From Hsuehochloa calcarea (Eukaryota; Streptophyta; Magnoliopsida; Poales; Poaceae): a DNA stretch of 64,000 nucleotides. This document shows, piece after piece, positions 22,318 to 34,353 of the stretch (the first letter of the stretch is position 1; every line of letters begins with the position of its first letter). The notes beneath the pieces were generated by a model. The model saw nothing but the letters and a program-made list of their open reading frames with translations, searched no databases and had not been told where the DNA came from. The stretch covers positions 35,739,662 to 35,803,661 of the forward strand of contig CM070604.1 in assembly GCA_036346395.1 (NCBI GenBank). Direction: 5' to 3'. The position numbers and the translations under genes were made by a program.

Positions 22318-24410
22318 AGTGGTGGCAATGATGAGGGCCAGAGATGTGTGGGGTGGGGTGGGGTGGGGGTGGGGGGGAACACAAGCACGGCAACACACTC
22401 TAAGAAGCATCAAATACCTTTAGAGGTTTTGATCTACCGAGAATGTGGCGCAACATGACACGATTGGCGAGGGGATTAGTTACGGACAAAGCAAGAATAA
22501 GGAGGAGTGAGAGCGACAACCAAGTTTCGGGTACCATTGAGGAATTGAGAGGGAGCTCTTAGGGAGAGAAACACAGAACAAAGTGAGATGTGAGGTTGAT
22601 GGGGCTATTTATATTCGGATTCTCGGGTGTGCATCTCCGGGTGTGTGTATAGCAAGACGAACGTTAAAGAGTCACATCATAAGTCCAATCGGGTATATAT
22701 TACTAATATTAATCAACACAAGTTTATATGGAGAGAAAAGAACCAAGAAGATGTGACGTGCATTCACAAACAACGGCAGACGACAACAGGTGTGGTGAAG
22801 ACAAAGAAACCCCTTGGAGGATGCAATTTCTTTAGGTTCGGAATTCACCCCTGATAGGACAGGAACACTGCAAACGATGACAAATTATTTACCCTAAAAA
22901 AGTTAAAAAGACATTGTTAGCACCATCATTAAGCTAACAGCACAGCAGAAGCGAACCACGTAGCTTCTTTATGTACGGTGAAGGCATTCGGCAGTTAATA
23001 GTAAAAAAATTTGATGCTGAACACAGAAGAGAGCGACAGTGATCACCAATGTTTCAGACCGGACAGTTGATTTTATAGCACAAAGACATAGTTCATTACT
23101 AAAATTGCTACAGTAAAAACAGCGCATGAAAGAAAAACCTTAAGAAAGCTCAATTTCTTAGTTTCTACATCAACAGCACCTGTGTTTTCTGTGATTGCTG
23201 TTCCTTCTGTTTGGCCCATGAAGGAAAAACCTTAAGAAAGCTCGTAAATCAAGCCGCCACGTCACCAAACGCTTTAGAATTCGAGTGAACGGTGTGGTTT
23301 GGAATTTTTTTTCCGAACGGAATGATACAACATAAACATAGAATATTACTTTTTCTTGAACCATCTCATCCCGAATGGTTTGGTTCTATTCAACCAACCA
23401 AACACCTGAACGAACTCATTTCCCGTACCGAATAGTTTAGAACACTCCATTCAACGAACCAAACACACCCTTAGTCATCGTAGACGTGACTAGGAGGTTT
23501 GCAAATAAGAGAGCATACAGTTGGTAATATAGAGTTCTCAAGCACTCAATAAAAAATCGCATGAATGCGTGTACAAATGCCAGCACACGGACATAAAGAA
23601 CCAAAAAGATTGGCAACAGATGTACTCAGGTACATGTGCACTAAGGCAGGAGAAACCTCATTCTATCTGCCTTGCTTATGACAGATTTTCATTCCTAAAT
23701 TCAGTGAGCAATGTGATATTATTATACCCGACTCAATATTATTTAAGTCAAACCTCAACAAAAGATTTTGTACGTTGACTTCAAAAACTATAAGTTCACT
23801 TGAATATTTAAAAAATAAATACATGTATTTCTCAGTATGTTGCACCTATCGTAGTCCAACACACTCGATAGTTAGATTACCCACTGCTACATGATATAAG
23901 CATTCTAGTACTAAAAAAATCTATAATGCACATGCATAAATAGGTGGAAAGATGACAATAACCTCACACAGATGGCTAACAACTTCTATCAGGATGCGAG
24001 GTTAGAGTGGTCACACATTCAGGCAAAGCAGTAGACAAAGCACATGCAAAACATAAGAAAATTAAACAACGTGCATAACTTCTTAGTAAAGTAATTCATT
24101 TTAATAGGTGAAATGATGAGAAAAAAAAATCACACTGAATCCAATGACAACAATTTAGTTAAATAAATGATGCAGCGTAATTGCAGTTCTTTAGATTCTC
24201 AGTAGTTTTAGAGGAAAAATCAATGGAAAACCTAAAGGAGATGGTAACTCCAACTTTAAATTTTATACCTTTACGCACCCATAAATAGTCCAATAGTTCT
24301 CTTTTGCATGCGAGCATGAAAGAGAAAAGGAGCAGCAAAAGATTCAAATCTGTCTCCACAAAGATATATTTGAGTTGGATTGAAAGAGAAAAGGAGCTCA
24401 GCTAACAAAC
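22318..24410. other. Non-coding stretch between the left nest and PPP4R2 exons
   Basis: No coding exon could be recognised on either strand. The stretch holds a G-run tract (22349-22376) and a short direct repeat (aaaccttaagaaagctc at about 23136 and 23228). A segment near 23255-23473 ends in accaaacacaccctta and looks like a small non-autonomous DNA transposon, but I could not pair its ends. It may be intron of the gene that follows on the minus strand. Confidence 0.5.
22349..22376 (+). repeat. G-run tract, possible G-quadruplex
   Basis: Four or more runs of four to seven G are separated by single T (ggggtggggtggggtggg and onward), about 30 bases after the Cop1 LTR end. Confidence 0.6.
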
Positions 24411-24473
24411 CTTCTCCAAGGTCAAAGCAAGCTTCGACAATTTTGTATATGTTCCTTTTGGATCCAGCAAAAT
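24411..24473 (-). CDS. PPP4R2: PPP4R2-like gene, internal exon
   Basis: The 63-base exon reads ILLDPKGTYTKLSKLALTLEK, with an acceptor ttgatag before and a donor AAG^GTTTGT after. It continues the frame of the exon at 24625-24677 exactly (phase 0). The peptide is characteristic of plant protein phosphatase 4 regulatory subunit 2 (PF09184), which binds the PP4 catalytic subunit in a nuclear phosphatase complex involved in DNA damage response and splicing-related processes in other eukaryotes. The next expected exon (NLLVTS-type block) was not found between 22318 and 24410. It may lie beyond the left nest or be lost. Confidence 0.75.
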
Positions 24474-24624
24474 CTATCAATGGAAAACCAATGTAAGACT
24501 CTCCTTTGGAAGCAACACAAGTGCAAAACAGAAATGAAAACAATAAAACGTGAATAACTGCATTTCTGACATTGGATCACAAAGAAAAATTTTAGAAGCA
24601 GACTGAACGGGAAAAGTTCCTCAC

Positions 24625-24677
24625 CTCACAAAGCCTTTGCAATGTAAACGGAGGACCCTCTTCAAACCTCAAGGGGG
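24625..24677 (-). CDS. PPP4R2: PPP4R2-like gene, internal exon
   Basis: The 53-base exon reads LRFEEGPPFTLQRLCE, between an acceptor tttttgcag and a donor GAG^GTGAGG. GPPFTLQRLCE is a hallmark of the PPP4R2 family. Together with 24411-24473 it gives about 37 consecutive family residues across one intron of about 150 bp, without a frame break. This argues that it was a genuine gene rather than a processed copy. Confidence 0.78.
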
Positions 24678-26238
24678 CTGCAAAAATTTCCAAACAAACA
24701 ATCACAGATTTGTCTATGCTCCACAAAAGTACCTCAGGCATCATCTCTTGTTATCTTTAATAAATCAGTTAATGTGCAAGATCTTGTATGAGCTGAAGTG
24801 GAGATCTACTTCTAAGGCTCCGTTTTGCATTGCAGTGGATTTTGATTAATCTCATTTGGTAGAACTGCATTCAGATATTTTGGTATTTGGCTAGCTGCTT
24901 TAAAAAAAATCAAATTGCAAACAGAGATATTATTGTGTTCCAAATAACAGAACAAATGAGTGGAAATGTGAGTGGAACAACCATTGGTTAGAATTTGTCT
25001 CTTTAATCTGATTTGCCAAATAACTGCTAGATTTTTCACAACTATTTTTCCACAGCAACTTTAAAAATAAGCACAGCACAGCACACTAACCGCAAACTTC
25101 ATGAGATGCAGCTGTATTTGTATAATTGCCAGTGAACATTGAACAAGCACTCTAGTCCAGATGGATTTACCATAAAATTTCTGAAACCTTAAAATTATTA
25201 AAAACAAGATTAAACATTGCAACTGCTCCCTGCGATAACAAAAAAAGTGTCACAGTGGTAAACATACAGTCAAATATTTTGAATTTTGACTTACAACATC
25301 TTAGTGCATATTTAGATTGGCCATATGGAAATGATACTTGCCTTGAAAAATACATTCATATTGCTACAATTTCTATAGAAACCGGCGGTCAAAGTTGCAT
25401 TTTGTAGACAATGTAAATGTCCCAAGAGGCTATTTGTGGTCAGAGGGAGTATATGTAAGTGATACAAGAAGAAATTGCCGAACTTAACATGAGACCAGGG
25501 ATGTTAAAGTTCCAATATAAAAAAACATAATCACTGAACAGTTGAATAAACTTAACGAAATAGAATTTGAGAACGTGAAACAGGGAAGGTGTTCTCATGC
25601 TTGTTCTGTTTTCTGTGGCCACATAGATACTTTATTTCCATATTGCGAAATGAGCTGAATATGCATTAAAGGTAATTTCTAAGTTTGATGAGAAGGTCAA
25701 TAATATTTTAGACATTTCTTCACTCAAATAAAAATAAAGGATCTGTTAAAAAAGGCTGTGAAAAACAACCGTAAGCTGGCTCATTTGGAGGCAATATGGA
25801 AACTAGAAACTTGGTGCCATTCGAGCATGCCCAACTCAGTGACAAGCTAACAGAAAAATCACAAACTATGTACAACATCTATACCATTTTGGTTTGGCAT
25901 ATAAAAAGAATGTAGGGTGCAAGGATGGAGTGATGTGATAAATCCACAAAGTCTAGAAATTCTACAGAAATACAGTGTTGGGTGAATATTTCAATGCAAA
26001 ACATGTAGAAAGTGAGAAGGACCCAAAAGAAGGAAGCAACAAATAGCACCTGTCTACTTGGCTTTGCTTCAAGTTTCAAACGAGCATCGGCACACCAATT
26101 GGCATGCGTCACACATCCACTGGTCACATGGATATCTTTGTAAAACTCTACCCAAACACATATAAGTTTCACTACCTAACGATCATTCAAAGCTAGGTCT
26201 ACAGATCCATTGCAGCCACGTAAATTTGGATCGCTTAC
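24678..26238 (-). other. Presumed intron region of the PPP4R2-like gene
   Basis: I could not recognise the middle exons of the family (the FWHDW-type block) in this AT-rich stretch. A stretch at about 26048-26150 with plausible splice sites reads HANWCADARLKLEAK but does not resemble the family convincingly. Nothing else is supportable. Confidence 0.35.
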
Positions 26239-26323
26239 CCATGCTTCCCGTCCTCGGGGGTTGCATCCTCGATATGCTGATCCGCGTCGGCAGATGGCTC
26301 CGGCGTCACTGTAGGTGCCACCG
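26239..26323 (-). pseudogene. PPP4R2: PPP4R2-like first coding exon, downstream part
   Basis: Reading on the minus strand from the Cop2 border, the frame is VAPTVTPEPSADADQHIEDA and then TPEDGKHG up to a donor ^GTAAGC at 26238. An acidic stretch of this kind (IEDATPEDGKH) precedes the conserved domain in grass PPP4R2 proteins as I recall them. The left border of Cop2 lies inside the codon for the first Val. The other part of the exon is at 39061-39130. Confidence 0.5.
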
Positions 26324-26636
26324 GTTGAAAATGAGGGTAATATTTTAATTTTAGATTTTAATAAAAGACAGATATTATAAAAGATTAATGATGCATAAAT
26401 CAATACTAACAGCAGACAACTCATTGCACTTCACAATATAAGCAAAAACAAAATGAAAACAAGTCAATCAGTCACACGAAACACTTACATATGAGTTTGA
26501 AGAAGAACAGGAAGCAGCACAGACGCAGACTCGATGCAGTGCAGAAACGTAGATGAATCAGCGAAAAGAGCGGTCACGCAGATGTGCGCTGCCCAGAAAC
26601 CTTATAGCCGCCCCCCGTGCAGGTTTTCACGGCAGT

Positions 26637-27802
26637 TAGGGGTGAAAACGGATCGGATACGGACGGATAATGGCTCTGCTATATTTTTTTTCATATTTTT
26701 TTTGGATCTGGATACGAATACGAATACTCCGGATACGAATATGGATACAAATAATATCAAATATGAATACGGAGCGAATACAAATTGAAACGAATACGGT
26801 CGCAGATATTTTTTCCAAATATGAAAACCCCTTAAATTGTATGCCAAAAATTAACAAAAATATATAACTACTTTATTTGATATAAACATTCATGAATTGT
26901 TCATATTTTCAGCAACCACACATAACATTGGCACTAGCAAGCTGCATTAACTAGTTCATCACAAACATAACACTTAGTTTACCATATTTAGCTCATAAGT
27001 CATAACTCACAAAGTCACAGGTCATCACACATTCACACTTAATTCATCACATACATAAAACTTAGTTCACACTAACATTGATCAGGCTGGATGATAAATC
27101 TATAAACAAATGACTGTAACATCACAAAGTATATTACCAAAAATAAATAAATTTATTTATTTATTTTATTGAATTTTTTGAGATTTAAAAGAGTTATCTT
27201 GGTTAAAAAGAAAAATAATAAAATAAAGTTAATTATTTAATTTCCTAGTTTTCAATATAAAATATAAAATTTATTGATATTTTAGTGGATTTAAAGTGAA
27301 AATGAAAAAAATAACTTCTTGAATTTTTTGGATTTTAAAAAGGTTTATCCTATTTTTCAGAAATAAAAAATAATTTATGTGCAAAAATAAAAACCAACTT
27401 TAACTTGGAATTAATTTTATTAAGTTTAAAATAATTCAAAGAATTTTTGTGATTTTTTATAGAATTTTGTTTTAACTATATTTGCTATTTTCTAAAAGGC
27501 TATTTGATTTGTTGCATTTTCTGAAATTCAGAAATCAATTAAAATCTCATTTGCTCTTTTGGATCGAAATCCTCTTCTTTTGGGCCGAAATCTGGATATC
27601 CAGACCTGGTCTTATCTGGATAATCCGTATTCGTATCCATTTCCGCCGGATAGCATGCTTACCGTATTCATTTCCGTTTCCGACTAAAAAATCTGAATTT
27701 GTTTCCGATGCGAAAATTATCCGAGAAAAATCCAATCCGAGACAATCTGAATCCGTTTCTGTCCAGATCGGTCGGAAACTATTTGATCTGTTTTCATCCC
27801 TA
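26637..27802. mobile_element. hAT-like non-autonomous DNA transposon inside Cop2 3' LTR
   Basis: The ends are TAGGGGTGAAAACGGATC (left) and, on the other strand, TAGGGATGAAAACAGATC (right). Flanks are acggcagt (26629-26636) and acggcagc (27803-27810), an 8-bp duplication with one mismatch. The 5' LTR of Cop2 has an uninterrupted site at the same place (cacggcaacagcggc near 33282). The 1166-bp body is AT-rich with no transposase. The TAGGG(A/G)TGAAAAC end and 8-bp duplication fit the hAT superfamily. Confidence 0.85.
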
Positions 27803-28121
27803 ACGGCAGCAACGGGTCAGAGATACCGCTCACCTTCTTCAAGGTGCACGCTGAGAAGAAGAGTCGACGAGGTTTAGACGGCGCAATACAACAACACAGG
27901 TTTGTGAAGGAAGAAAAGAAGGAATGGAGGCAGTTGTTCTATGAGCTATGCTTTGGACGTCTCAAGCTATATATATATATAGATGCAGACTGTGAACTGA
28001 TTGATTAAATAGTTATTTACTCACTGGTAACTACCACACTTAACAAGCCATTTACCCACTAGTAACTGCCTGTCATCATCACCCAATAAAGCCACAAATT
28101 CAAACATTTCAATCTCATTCA

Positions 28122-28122
<1 letters not shown>

Positions 28123-28172
<50 letters not shown>
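28123..28172. repeat. (AT)n microsatellite
   Basis: About 25 uninterrupted AT units lie in the Cop2 3' LTR. The same place in the 5' LTR (near 33610) has a non-repetitive agatagagagatag sequence. Frames reading Tyr-Ile repeats across it are artefacts. Confidence 0.95.
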
Positions 28173-28174
<2 letters not shown>

Positions 28175-28483
28175 TTCAGTAAAAATAAGGTGGAGTTGGT
28201 CTGCCAAGTGGCGCACCACGTCACGGCACGGTCGCAAGTCACAAGTCACACAATTTTTCACGTAAAAATACGCGAATGATCGCGCGTGCGTGTGTGCGCG
28301 TGTGTGTTTAGCCAAAGCCCTCCTCGTGCCACCCTCATCCATATGTCATATATTTCAAAGAGTGGCAAGGACTCCACCTTATATGTTGGTCACCTCCATA
28401 TTGTCTTAGCAATATGGTACTAAACCATACATGCTTTGAAATTATAGAAAATGAGTCTCACTCATATGAGCCAATCTTCAACA

Positions 28484-29027
28484 ATCCCCAACCAATTCCA
28501 AAGCAAGAAACAAAAAGATATCAAAGATATTGTGCTGAAGTACTGTTAATATACCAGTCTTTTAGTGTAAGTCCCGTACGGGTTGACCTTGCACTTAGAA
28601 TAACAGGATTCATCTTCTCACAGTTGATGAATGGACTATACCTTGAATTCACAGCTTTTCGTGATTAGATTTCACCTTAAATCTCAATTGATATTAGGCT
28701 GTCAAAGAACCACGCCTAAATGGAGCATTATTTGGTCATGCTCCCTTATATGCTCATGAGTTTTCTAGAGAATGCCCTATTCTCGTGAACTGTGACTTCA
28801 CAGCTAAGCTCAAGTAGGTGTATTCATTTCAGGTATTCTGCAGGCTAATACATTTTTCCCTCATTGGACTCTAGAATACATTAAGGCTGCCACCCTTCCA
28901 CACAGATGAGAATACTCTGTCTATTAGGACACGGGTACATATATTTTAAAATATACTCTCTTGTTCAAACATCAACTTGTTTTTTCCGTTACCTAAGCCA
29001 CGAGATTTCCGATCAAGTAGGTATGGG
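28484..29027 (-). other. Cop2 stretch between RNase H and 3' LTR
   Basis: No reading frame is supportable. The LTR border is preceded on the minus strand by ttggttggggat, a weak purine tract. Confidence 0.5.
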
Positions 29028-29489
29028 TTACTGTTGAGTTGTAACTCCAATGTGCCTCATTCCTATGTCCATAGACACAACGGAAATCGCCTTCCGTGCT
29101 AGCCCCTTTGTGAAAGGGTCTGCCAGATTTTTCTCAGTGCATATATAATTCACAGTAATCACTCCGGAGTTTCTCAGTTTTTTGACAGATTTAAGCCTAC
29201 GCTTCATATGTCTAGAGGACTTCATATTATCCTCGGTACATATGACATCAGCCAATACTGTTTGATTATCACAGTACATCAGGATTATCGGTATTGGTTT
29301 CTCAACCAACAACAAGTTCAACAGAGAAGCTCTCTTAGTCATTCAATCTCAACAGTGGTTGTGTCAAGTGCTACAAGTTCTGCTTTCATGATTGACCTCG
29401 TCAATATGGTCTGTTTGCAAGACCTCCATGAAACTACAACACCAGCTAAAGTGAACACATAGCCACTTGTAGCTTTGATCGCATCCGCA
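29028..29489 (-). pseudogene. pol: Cop2 RNase H
   Basis: Read on the minus strand: MYCDNQTVLADV (catalytic region), KSSRHMKRRLKSVKKLRNSG, VNYICTEKNLADPFTKGL and a C-terminal MDIGMRHIG. These are the last blocks of copia RNase H. The N-terminal blocks (YSDADWA and SRSTMEAE types) at 29350-29489 are frame-disrupted. Confidence 0.82.
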
Positions 29490-30447
29490 TCAGAGATCCA
29501 ATTGGAATCCTTCTAATACAAAAGGATATCCAATAAAAATAATTCCAAGAGATGTTGTGCCTTCCAAGTAATGCAACACTCTTTCAAGTGCCTCCCAGTG
29601 ATCATCTCCTGGATTAGATGTAAACTGACTTAATTTACTCACAACAAATGAAATATCAGGTCTTGTGGCACCAGCTAAATACATGAGTGGCCCAATAATT
29701 TGTGAATATCTTAATTGATCTTTTTCCGGCCCTTGGTTCTTTCGAAGCTTACTGTTTGCATCATAGGGCGTTGGAGAATTTTTACGATTCTCATAGCCAA
29801 AACGGCATAAGATTTTCTCAGTATAATGGGATTGGCTCAAAGTGATCACACCCTTGTTCTTGATCAATTTAATATTCTGAATGACATCTGTCTCTCCTAA
29901 GTCTTTCATATCAAAGTATCGAGATAAGAAAGATTTGACCTCGTCAATTACGGCAGTGTTTGTTCCAAATATAAGTATGTCATCCACATACAGGCACAAG
30001 ATCACTCCTTGACCCCCACCATAATGATAATATACACATTTATCAGCTTCATTCACAACAAAGCCAGCAGATGTCAAAGTTTTATGAAACTTCTCGTGCC
30101 ATTGTTTAGGTGCCTGCTTTAGACCATATAAGAATTTCAATAATCTACATACCTTATTTTCCTGTTAAGAAATTACAAAACGATCCGGTTGATCCATATA
30201 GATTTCTTCCTCTAACTCTCTATTAAGAAAATATGTCTTTACATCTGATGACGGTTAGTCTAGCGATAGGAGAATAGGTATCAAAGAAATCTTCTCCCTT
30301 TTTCTGGGTGTAACCCTTGGCCACAAGTCTTACCTTGTACTTCACAATAGTACCATCAGGCCTTAGTTTCTTTTTAAATATCCACTTACATCCTACATGT
30401 TTACACCCGATAAGACGATCAGTGATCTCCCAAGTCCCGTTAGCCAT
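29490..30447 (-). pseudogene. pol: Cop2 reverse transcriptase, deleted in the middle
   Basis: The N-terminal part reads GTWEITDRLIGCKHVGCKWI, KKLRPDGTIVKYKVRLVAKG and FDTYSPIARLTVIR (30447 down to 30250). The C-terminal part reads FLYGLKQAPKQWHEKF, LCLYVDDILIFGTN (YVDD) and FDMKDLGE (30140 down to 29850). It continues with TPYDANSKLRKNQGPEKDQL and LMYLAGATRPDISFVVSKLS. The motif with the first catalytic Asp is absent between the two parts, and stops lie near 30160-30225. Confidence 0.85.
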
Positions 30448-31550
30448 GATAGTGTCTATCTCGCTACGGGCTGCTTCTTTCCAATACTCAGCATCAGAAG
30501 ATGCATAAGCCTATGAAAGAGTCTTTGACACATCATCCACAAGGTATACAATAAAGTCATCACCAAATATTTTCTCAACCCTTTGTCTCTTGCTCCTGCG
30601 AGGAGCTTCTGCGACTAGATCGTTATCCTCCTCAGGGATATCACATATTGGTTAAGAAATAGTGGGAAGTTCATAAGTTTGATTATTGTCACTTTTAACA
30701 TTTTTAGTTTGAGCATTCTTGGTTCGCGAAGTACTGCCTGCAGTTCTCATAGGAAAATAATCCTCAAAGAATGAAGCATCTCTAAACTCTATTATTGTGT
30801 TAGCAATAATCTCAGGAGTTTCTGATTTAACTACTAAAAATCTATAGGTCGTGCTATTTTGATCATATCCTAGTAAAATACAATCGATTGTTTTAGGTCC
30901 AAGCTTTCTCTTTGTCTGCAATGGTATATTGACCTTTGTCAAACACCTCCAAGTTCGTAGAAAATCGACATTCTATTTTCTCCCCTTCTATCTCTCATAT
31001 GGAGTAATCTCACTCTTTTTAGTGATTACTCTATTTAGAACGAAAGTTGCTATCAATATAGCTTCCCCCACCATGCCTTAGGCATACCAACACTCTCTAA
31101 CATAGCATTAACCAAGTCTGTTAGTGTCCAGCTTTTCCTCCCAGCTACCCCATTTGATTGGGGTGAATATGGTAGTGTAAATTCATAGACTATTCCATGC
31201 TCAGAATAGAATTTGGAAAATTCATGAGAGATGTACTCTCCTCCACGATCAGACCTTAGTCCCTTTTTTCTTCTCTAGTTAGTTCTCAACCTCGGCCTTA
31301 TAAGTTTTAAAGAAGTTTAAAACTTCATACTTAGTTTTTAGCAAAAACACATATCAATAAAGCTTCATACTTAGTTTTTAGAAAAAACACATAGCAACAG
31401 TGTTGGGTCATCAATAAAAGTTAAAAAATATCTTTTGCCTCCTTTTGTCAATAATCCATTCATTTCACACAAATCTGAATGAACAAGATCTAATGGTACC
31501 AAGTTCTTTTAGTCCTCTAATCCCTTAAAGGGTTTGCGAGGTTGCTTTGC
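30448..31550 (-). pseudogene. pol: Cop2 integrase and linker, decayed
   Basis: Pieces are seen in order on the minus strand: LDLVHSDLCEMNGLLTKGGK near 31500-31440, with the first integrase Asp, a FIDD-type block near 31410, and the LGPKTIDCILLGYDQNSTTY block of the integrase C-terminus near 30905-30850. A Thr/Asn/Lys-rich linker follows. A short direct duplication (aaagcttcatacttagtttttag, near 31319 and 31360) lies in the middle of the domain. Confidence 0.7.
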
Positions 31551-32228
31551 TTACACACATGACTGACACTTTGATCCTTTGATAATTTCACATTTTGGAA
31601 TTAAATCTAATCTGGGCATTCTAGCAATACTATCAAAACCAATATGATAGAAACGAGAATGCCAAATATTTGCCTTACATTTATTTAAACCAATTACAAC
31701 ATTCAGTTTATAACAAGACTCTAAAGTACTTAAGCGAAACAAGCATCCACTCTCATAGCCTTTACCAATAAAATTCATAAACTTGGACATTACAATTTTA
31801 TTTGACTCAAAGACTATCTTATAACCGTCCCTGCATAGTACAGAACCACTAACGAGGTTCTTGTTTATTGTAGGAGTATGATGCATGTTCTTCAAGTGAA
31901 CAATCTTCCCTGAAGTAAGCTTCAGATCCACCGTACCAACACCAAGAACATAAGCATGCGACCCATTTCCCATTAGGACGGAGGAAGCCCTTGCCGCCTG
32001 TTAAGAAGAAAATAAGGAAATATCAGAACATACGTGAACATTAGCACCAGTATCAACCCACCAATCAGTGGATTGATATGCTGAAAAGACAACAGGAGAA
32101 TTATTATACCCTCCTGAAGTCGAGGCCTCGCTTATGATCACGTTGACAGCATTCTTCTTTGGCTGTTCACCATCCCTGCTCTTGCGGAAATGACAGTCTT
32201 TTTCTATATGACTGTTTTTCCCACACAC
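31551..32228 (-). pseudogene. pol: Cop2 nucleocapsid knuckle, protease and GAG-pre-integrase
   Basis: The nucleocapsid zinc knuckle ends at about 32190 (CFVCGKNSHIEKDC, C-x2-C-x4-H-x4-C). The protease active site reads WWVDTGANVHVCSD (D-T-G-A) near 32070-32025. The body contains GNGSHAYVLGVGTVDLKL and LKNMHHTPTINKNLVSGS. The pre-integrase motif NIWHSRFYHIGFDSIARM and cysteines CQSC end near 31553. One stop (32001) breaks the frame. Confidence 0.85.
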
Positions 32229-32938
32229 AAAGCAGGTAATGTTCCTCGTATACTTCTTCTTAGTTTTCTTCTTGAAGCTAGTTGTTTTGTTCGGTTTGTT
32301 GGATTTGTACTACTTTGCAACATTCTTTTTCTCTATAAAATTTACATTGTTCTGACTAGAAGTGCTGCTTGCATCTTTTGCTCTTGCGTTTTCTTCCACA
32401 TCGAGGGCTGCAATGAGATCTTCAACGAAAATCTCTTCCCTCTTGTGTTTCAAGCTAGTAGAAAAATCCCGCCAAGAAACAGGAATTTTGGCCACAATGC
32501 CCGCAGCACAAACTTAGGAGGCAACACACAGCCCAGGTGCGAAATCTCACCAACCAATAGCTAGAGATCATGTGCTTGTCCAACTATGGACTTAGCCTCA
32601 TCCATGCTAAAGTCGAAGAATTGCTCACACATGTAGAGCCAGCGGCCTGTCTCTGCCTCTGCATATTTGTGCTCTGGTGCATCCCACAACTCTGTGGCGG
32701 ACTTATAGTCCATATACACATCGTATAGCTGATCTGCCAGAATGGACAGAATGCAGCCAAGAGCAGTGTTGTTCGCATTGTTGAACTGCATATAATGGTC
32801 AATTGTAAATGGATACTGTGGGTGGATTACCCACCATAGCCCCAAAGACATGAGCCAGAACTTGGCTCTAGTCTGCCATCTACGAAAATTCAGACCAGAA
32901 AACCTCTCAGGTTTCATAACATCAGAAGCTCCAGCCAT
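32229..32938 (-). pseudogene. gag: Cop2 gag
   Basis: From the ATG at 32938: MAGASDVMKPERFSGLNFRR, then W-rich capsid sequence (WQTRAKFWLMSLGLWWV), ADQLYDVYMDYKSATELWDA and the EQFFDFSMDEAKSIVGQAHD block. After a stop at 32561 it resumes in another frame with IPVSWRDFSTSLKHKREEIF, a typical copia gag segment. The start is 40 bases from the 5' LTR, unusually close. Confidence 0.85.
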
Positions 32939-34353
32939 AGTTGTGTTGCAACAAAGTCAGCAATAAGGTTTCTGGAATGTTGAAAATGAGGGCAATATTT
33001 TAATTCTAGATTTTAATAGAAGACAAATATTGCAAAAGACTAATAATGCATAAATCAGCACCAACAACATGCATCTCATTGTACTTCACAATATAAGCAA
33101 AAACAGAATGAAAACAAGTCAATCAGTCACACGAAAGACTTACAGATGAGTTCAATGAAGAAAAGGAAGCGGCACAGACGCAGGCCGATGCAGTGCAGAA
33201 ACGTAGATGAATCATCGAAATAAGAGGTTGCGCAGATGTGCGCTGCCCAGAAACCTTATTGCCGTCCCTCGTGCAGGTCTTCACGGCAACAGCGGCTCAG
33301 AGACACCGCTCCCCTTATTCAAGGTGCACGCCGAGAAGAAGAGTCGACGAGGTTCAGACAGCGCAATACAACAACACAGGTTTGTAGAAGGAAGAAAACA
33401 AGAAATGGAGGCAGTTGTTCTACGCGCTATGCTCTGGACATCTCCAGGCATTTATATATATATAGATGCAGACTGTGAACTTACTGATTAAATAATTATT
33501 TACCCACTAGTAACTGACACACTTAACCAGCTATTTACCCATTGATAACTGTCTGTCATCATCACCCAATAAAGTCTCAAATTCAAACATTTGAATCTCA
33601 TTCAAACAAAGATAGAGAGATAGATGCATGGTTCAGTAAGAATAAGGTGGACTTGATCTGCCAAGTGGTGCGCCACGTCACGGCACGGTAGCGCGTCACA
33701 AATCACGCGATTTTTCACGCGAAAATACGCAAACGAGCCCGCGCCCACGCGCGCGTGTGTTTAGCCAAAGCTCTCCTCGTGCCACCCCCATCCATGTGTG
33801 TAGGACCATAAAGGCAACTAGAGGGGGGTGAATAGGCGCTTTCTCGATTTTTCGCCTTAATCAAATTCAACACGCGCTTTTCTCCTTTAGCTATGAAAGC
33901 TAAGAAGATCAGTAAATGCACAGAGGAAGCCTTGTGCTGAATTCGATTACCCCATTTAACCACAAGACTCAAAAAGGAGAATTGATCTCACTAGGCGGTC
34001 GGACCGGTGTAGTCTTTGTGGCTCGATCGCTGGCGGTCGGACCGGCGCTCAATTGGCGGTCTGACTGTCGGGCGGTCGGACCGGCGGTGTAAAATCGGTC
34101 GGACCGATTTAGTCCAGAGGCAACTCACAATGCCCAAATCCGAAACGAAAATTGGTCCAACTTTTGATTCAACCAATGAAACTTGACCAAATTTGAAGCA
34201 CACCTCCCTAGGGATATCTAAGACCTATTTCTAGCGACGATCGTCCAGATCCACTTCAAAGAATCGATCTCTTAAGGTTTTACCAAAGAAGTGTTCCAAA
34301 ACCTAGAAATATGAAAATCTTGATCCAAGATTTGCTTGTGGGGGGTTGATGAT

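Larger units (their letters stand above)
26324..28483 (-). repeat. Cop2 3' LTR
   Basis: It runs from TGTTGAAGATTGG at 28483 to CATTTTCAAC at 26324. Without the hAT-like insertion it is about 0.99 kb. It contains an (AT)n tract not shared with the 5' LTR. Confidence 0.88.

Noticed and set aside
23255..23473. Small DNA transposon ending in accaaacacaccctta
   Set aside because: The end looks like a known style of non-autonomous element, but I could not find a matching inverted end or target duplication.
24159..24543. Continuous minus-strand frames across the PPP4R2 exon (FAGSKRNIYKIVEACFD)
   Set aside because: The frame is wrong; the PPP4R2 peptide is in another frame bounded by splice sites.
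26048..26150. Candidate middle exon of PPP4R2 on the minus strand (HANWCADARLKLEAK)
   Set aside because: It has splice-like borders but the peptide does not match the conserved block of the family.
28021..28342. Minus-strand frames with long Tyr-Ile repeats
   Set aside because: They are produced by the (AT)n microsatellite.
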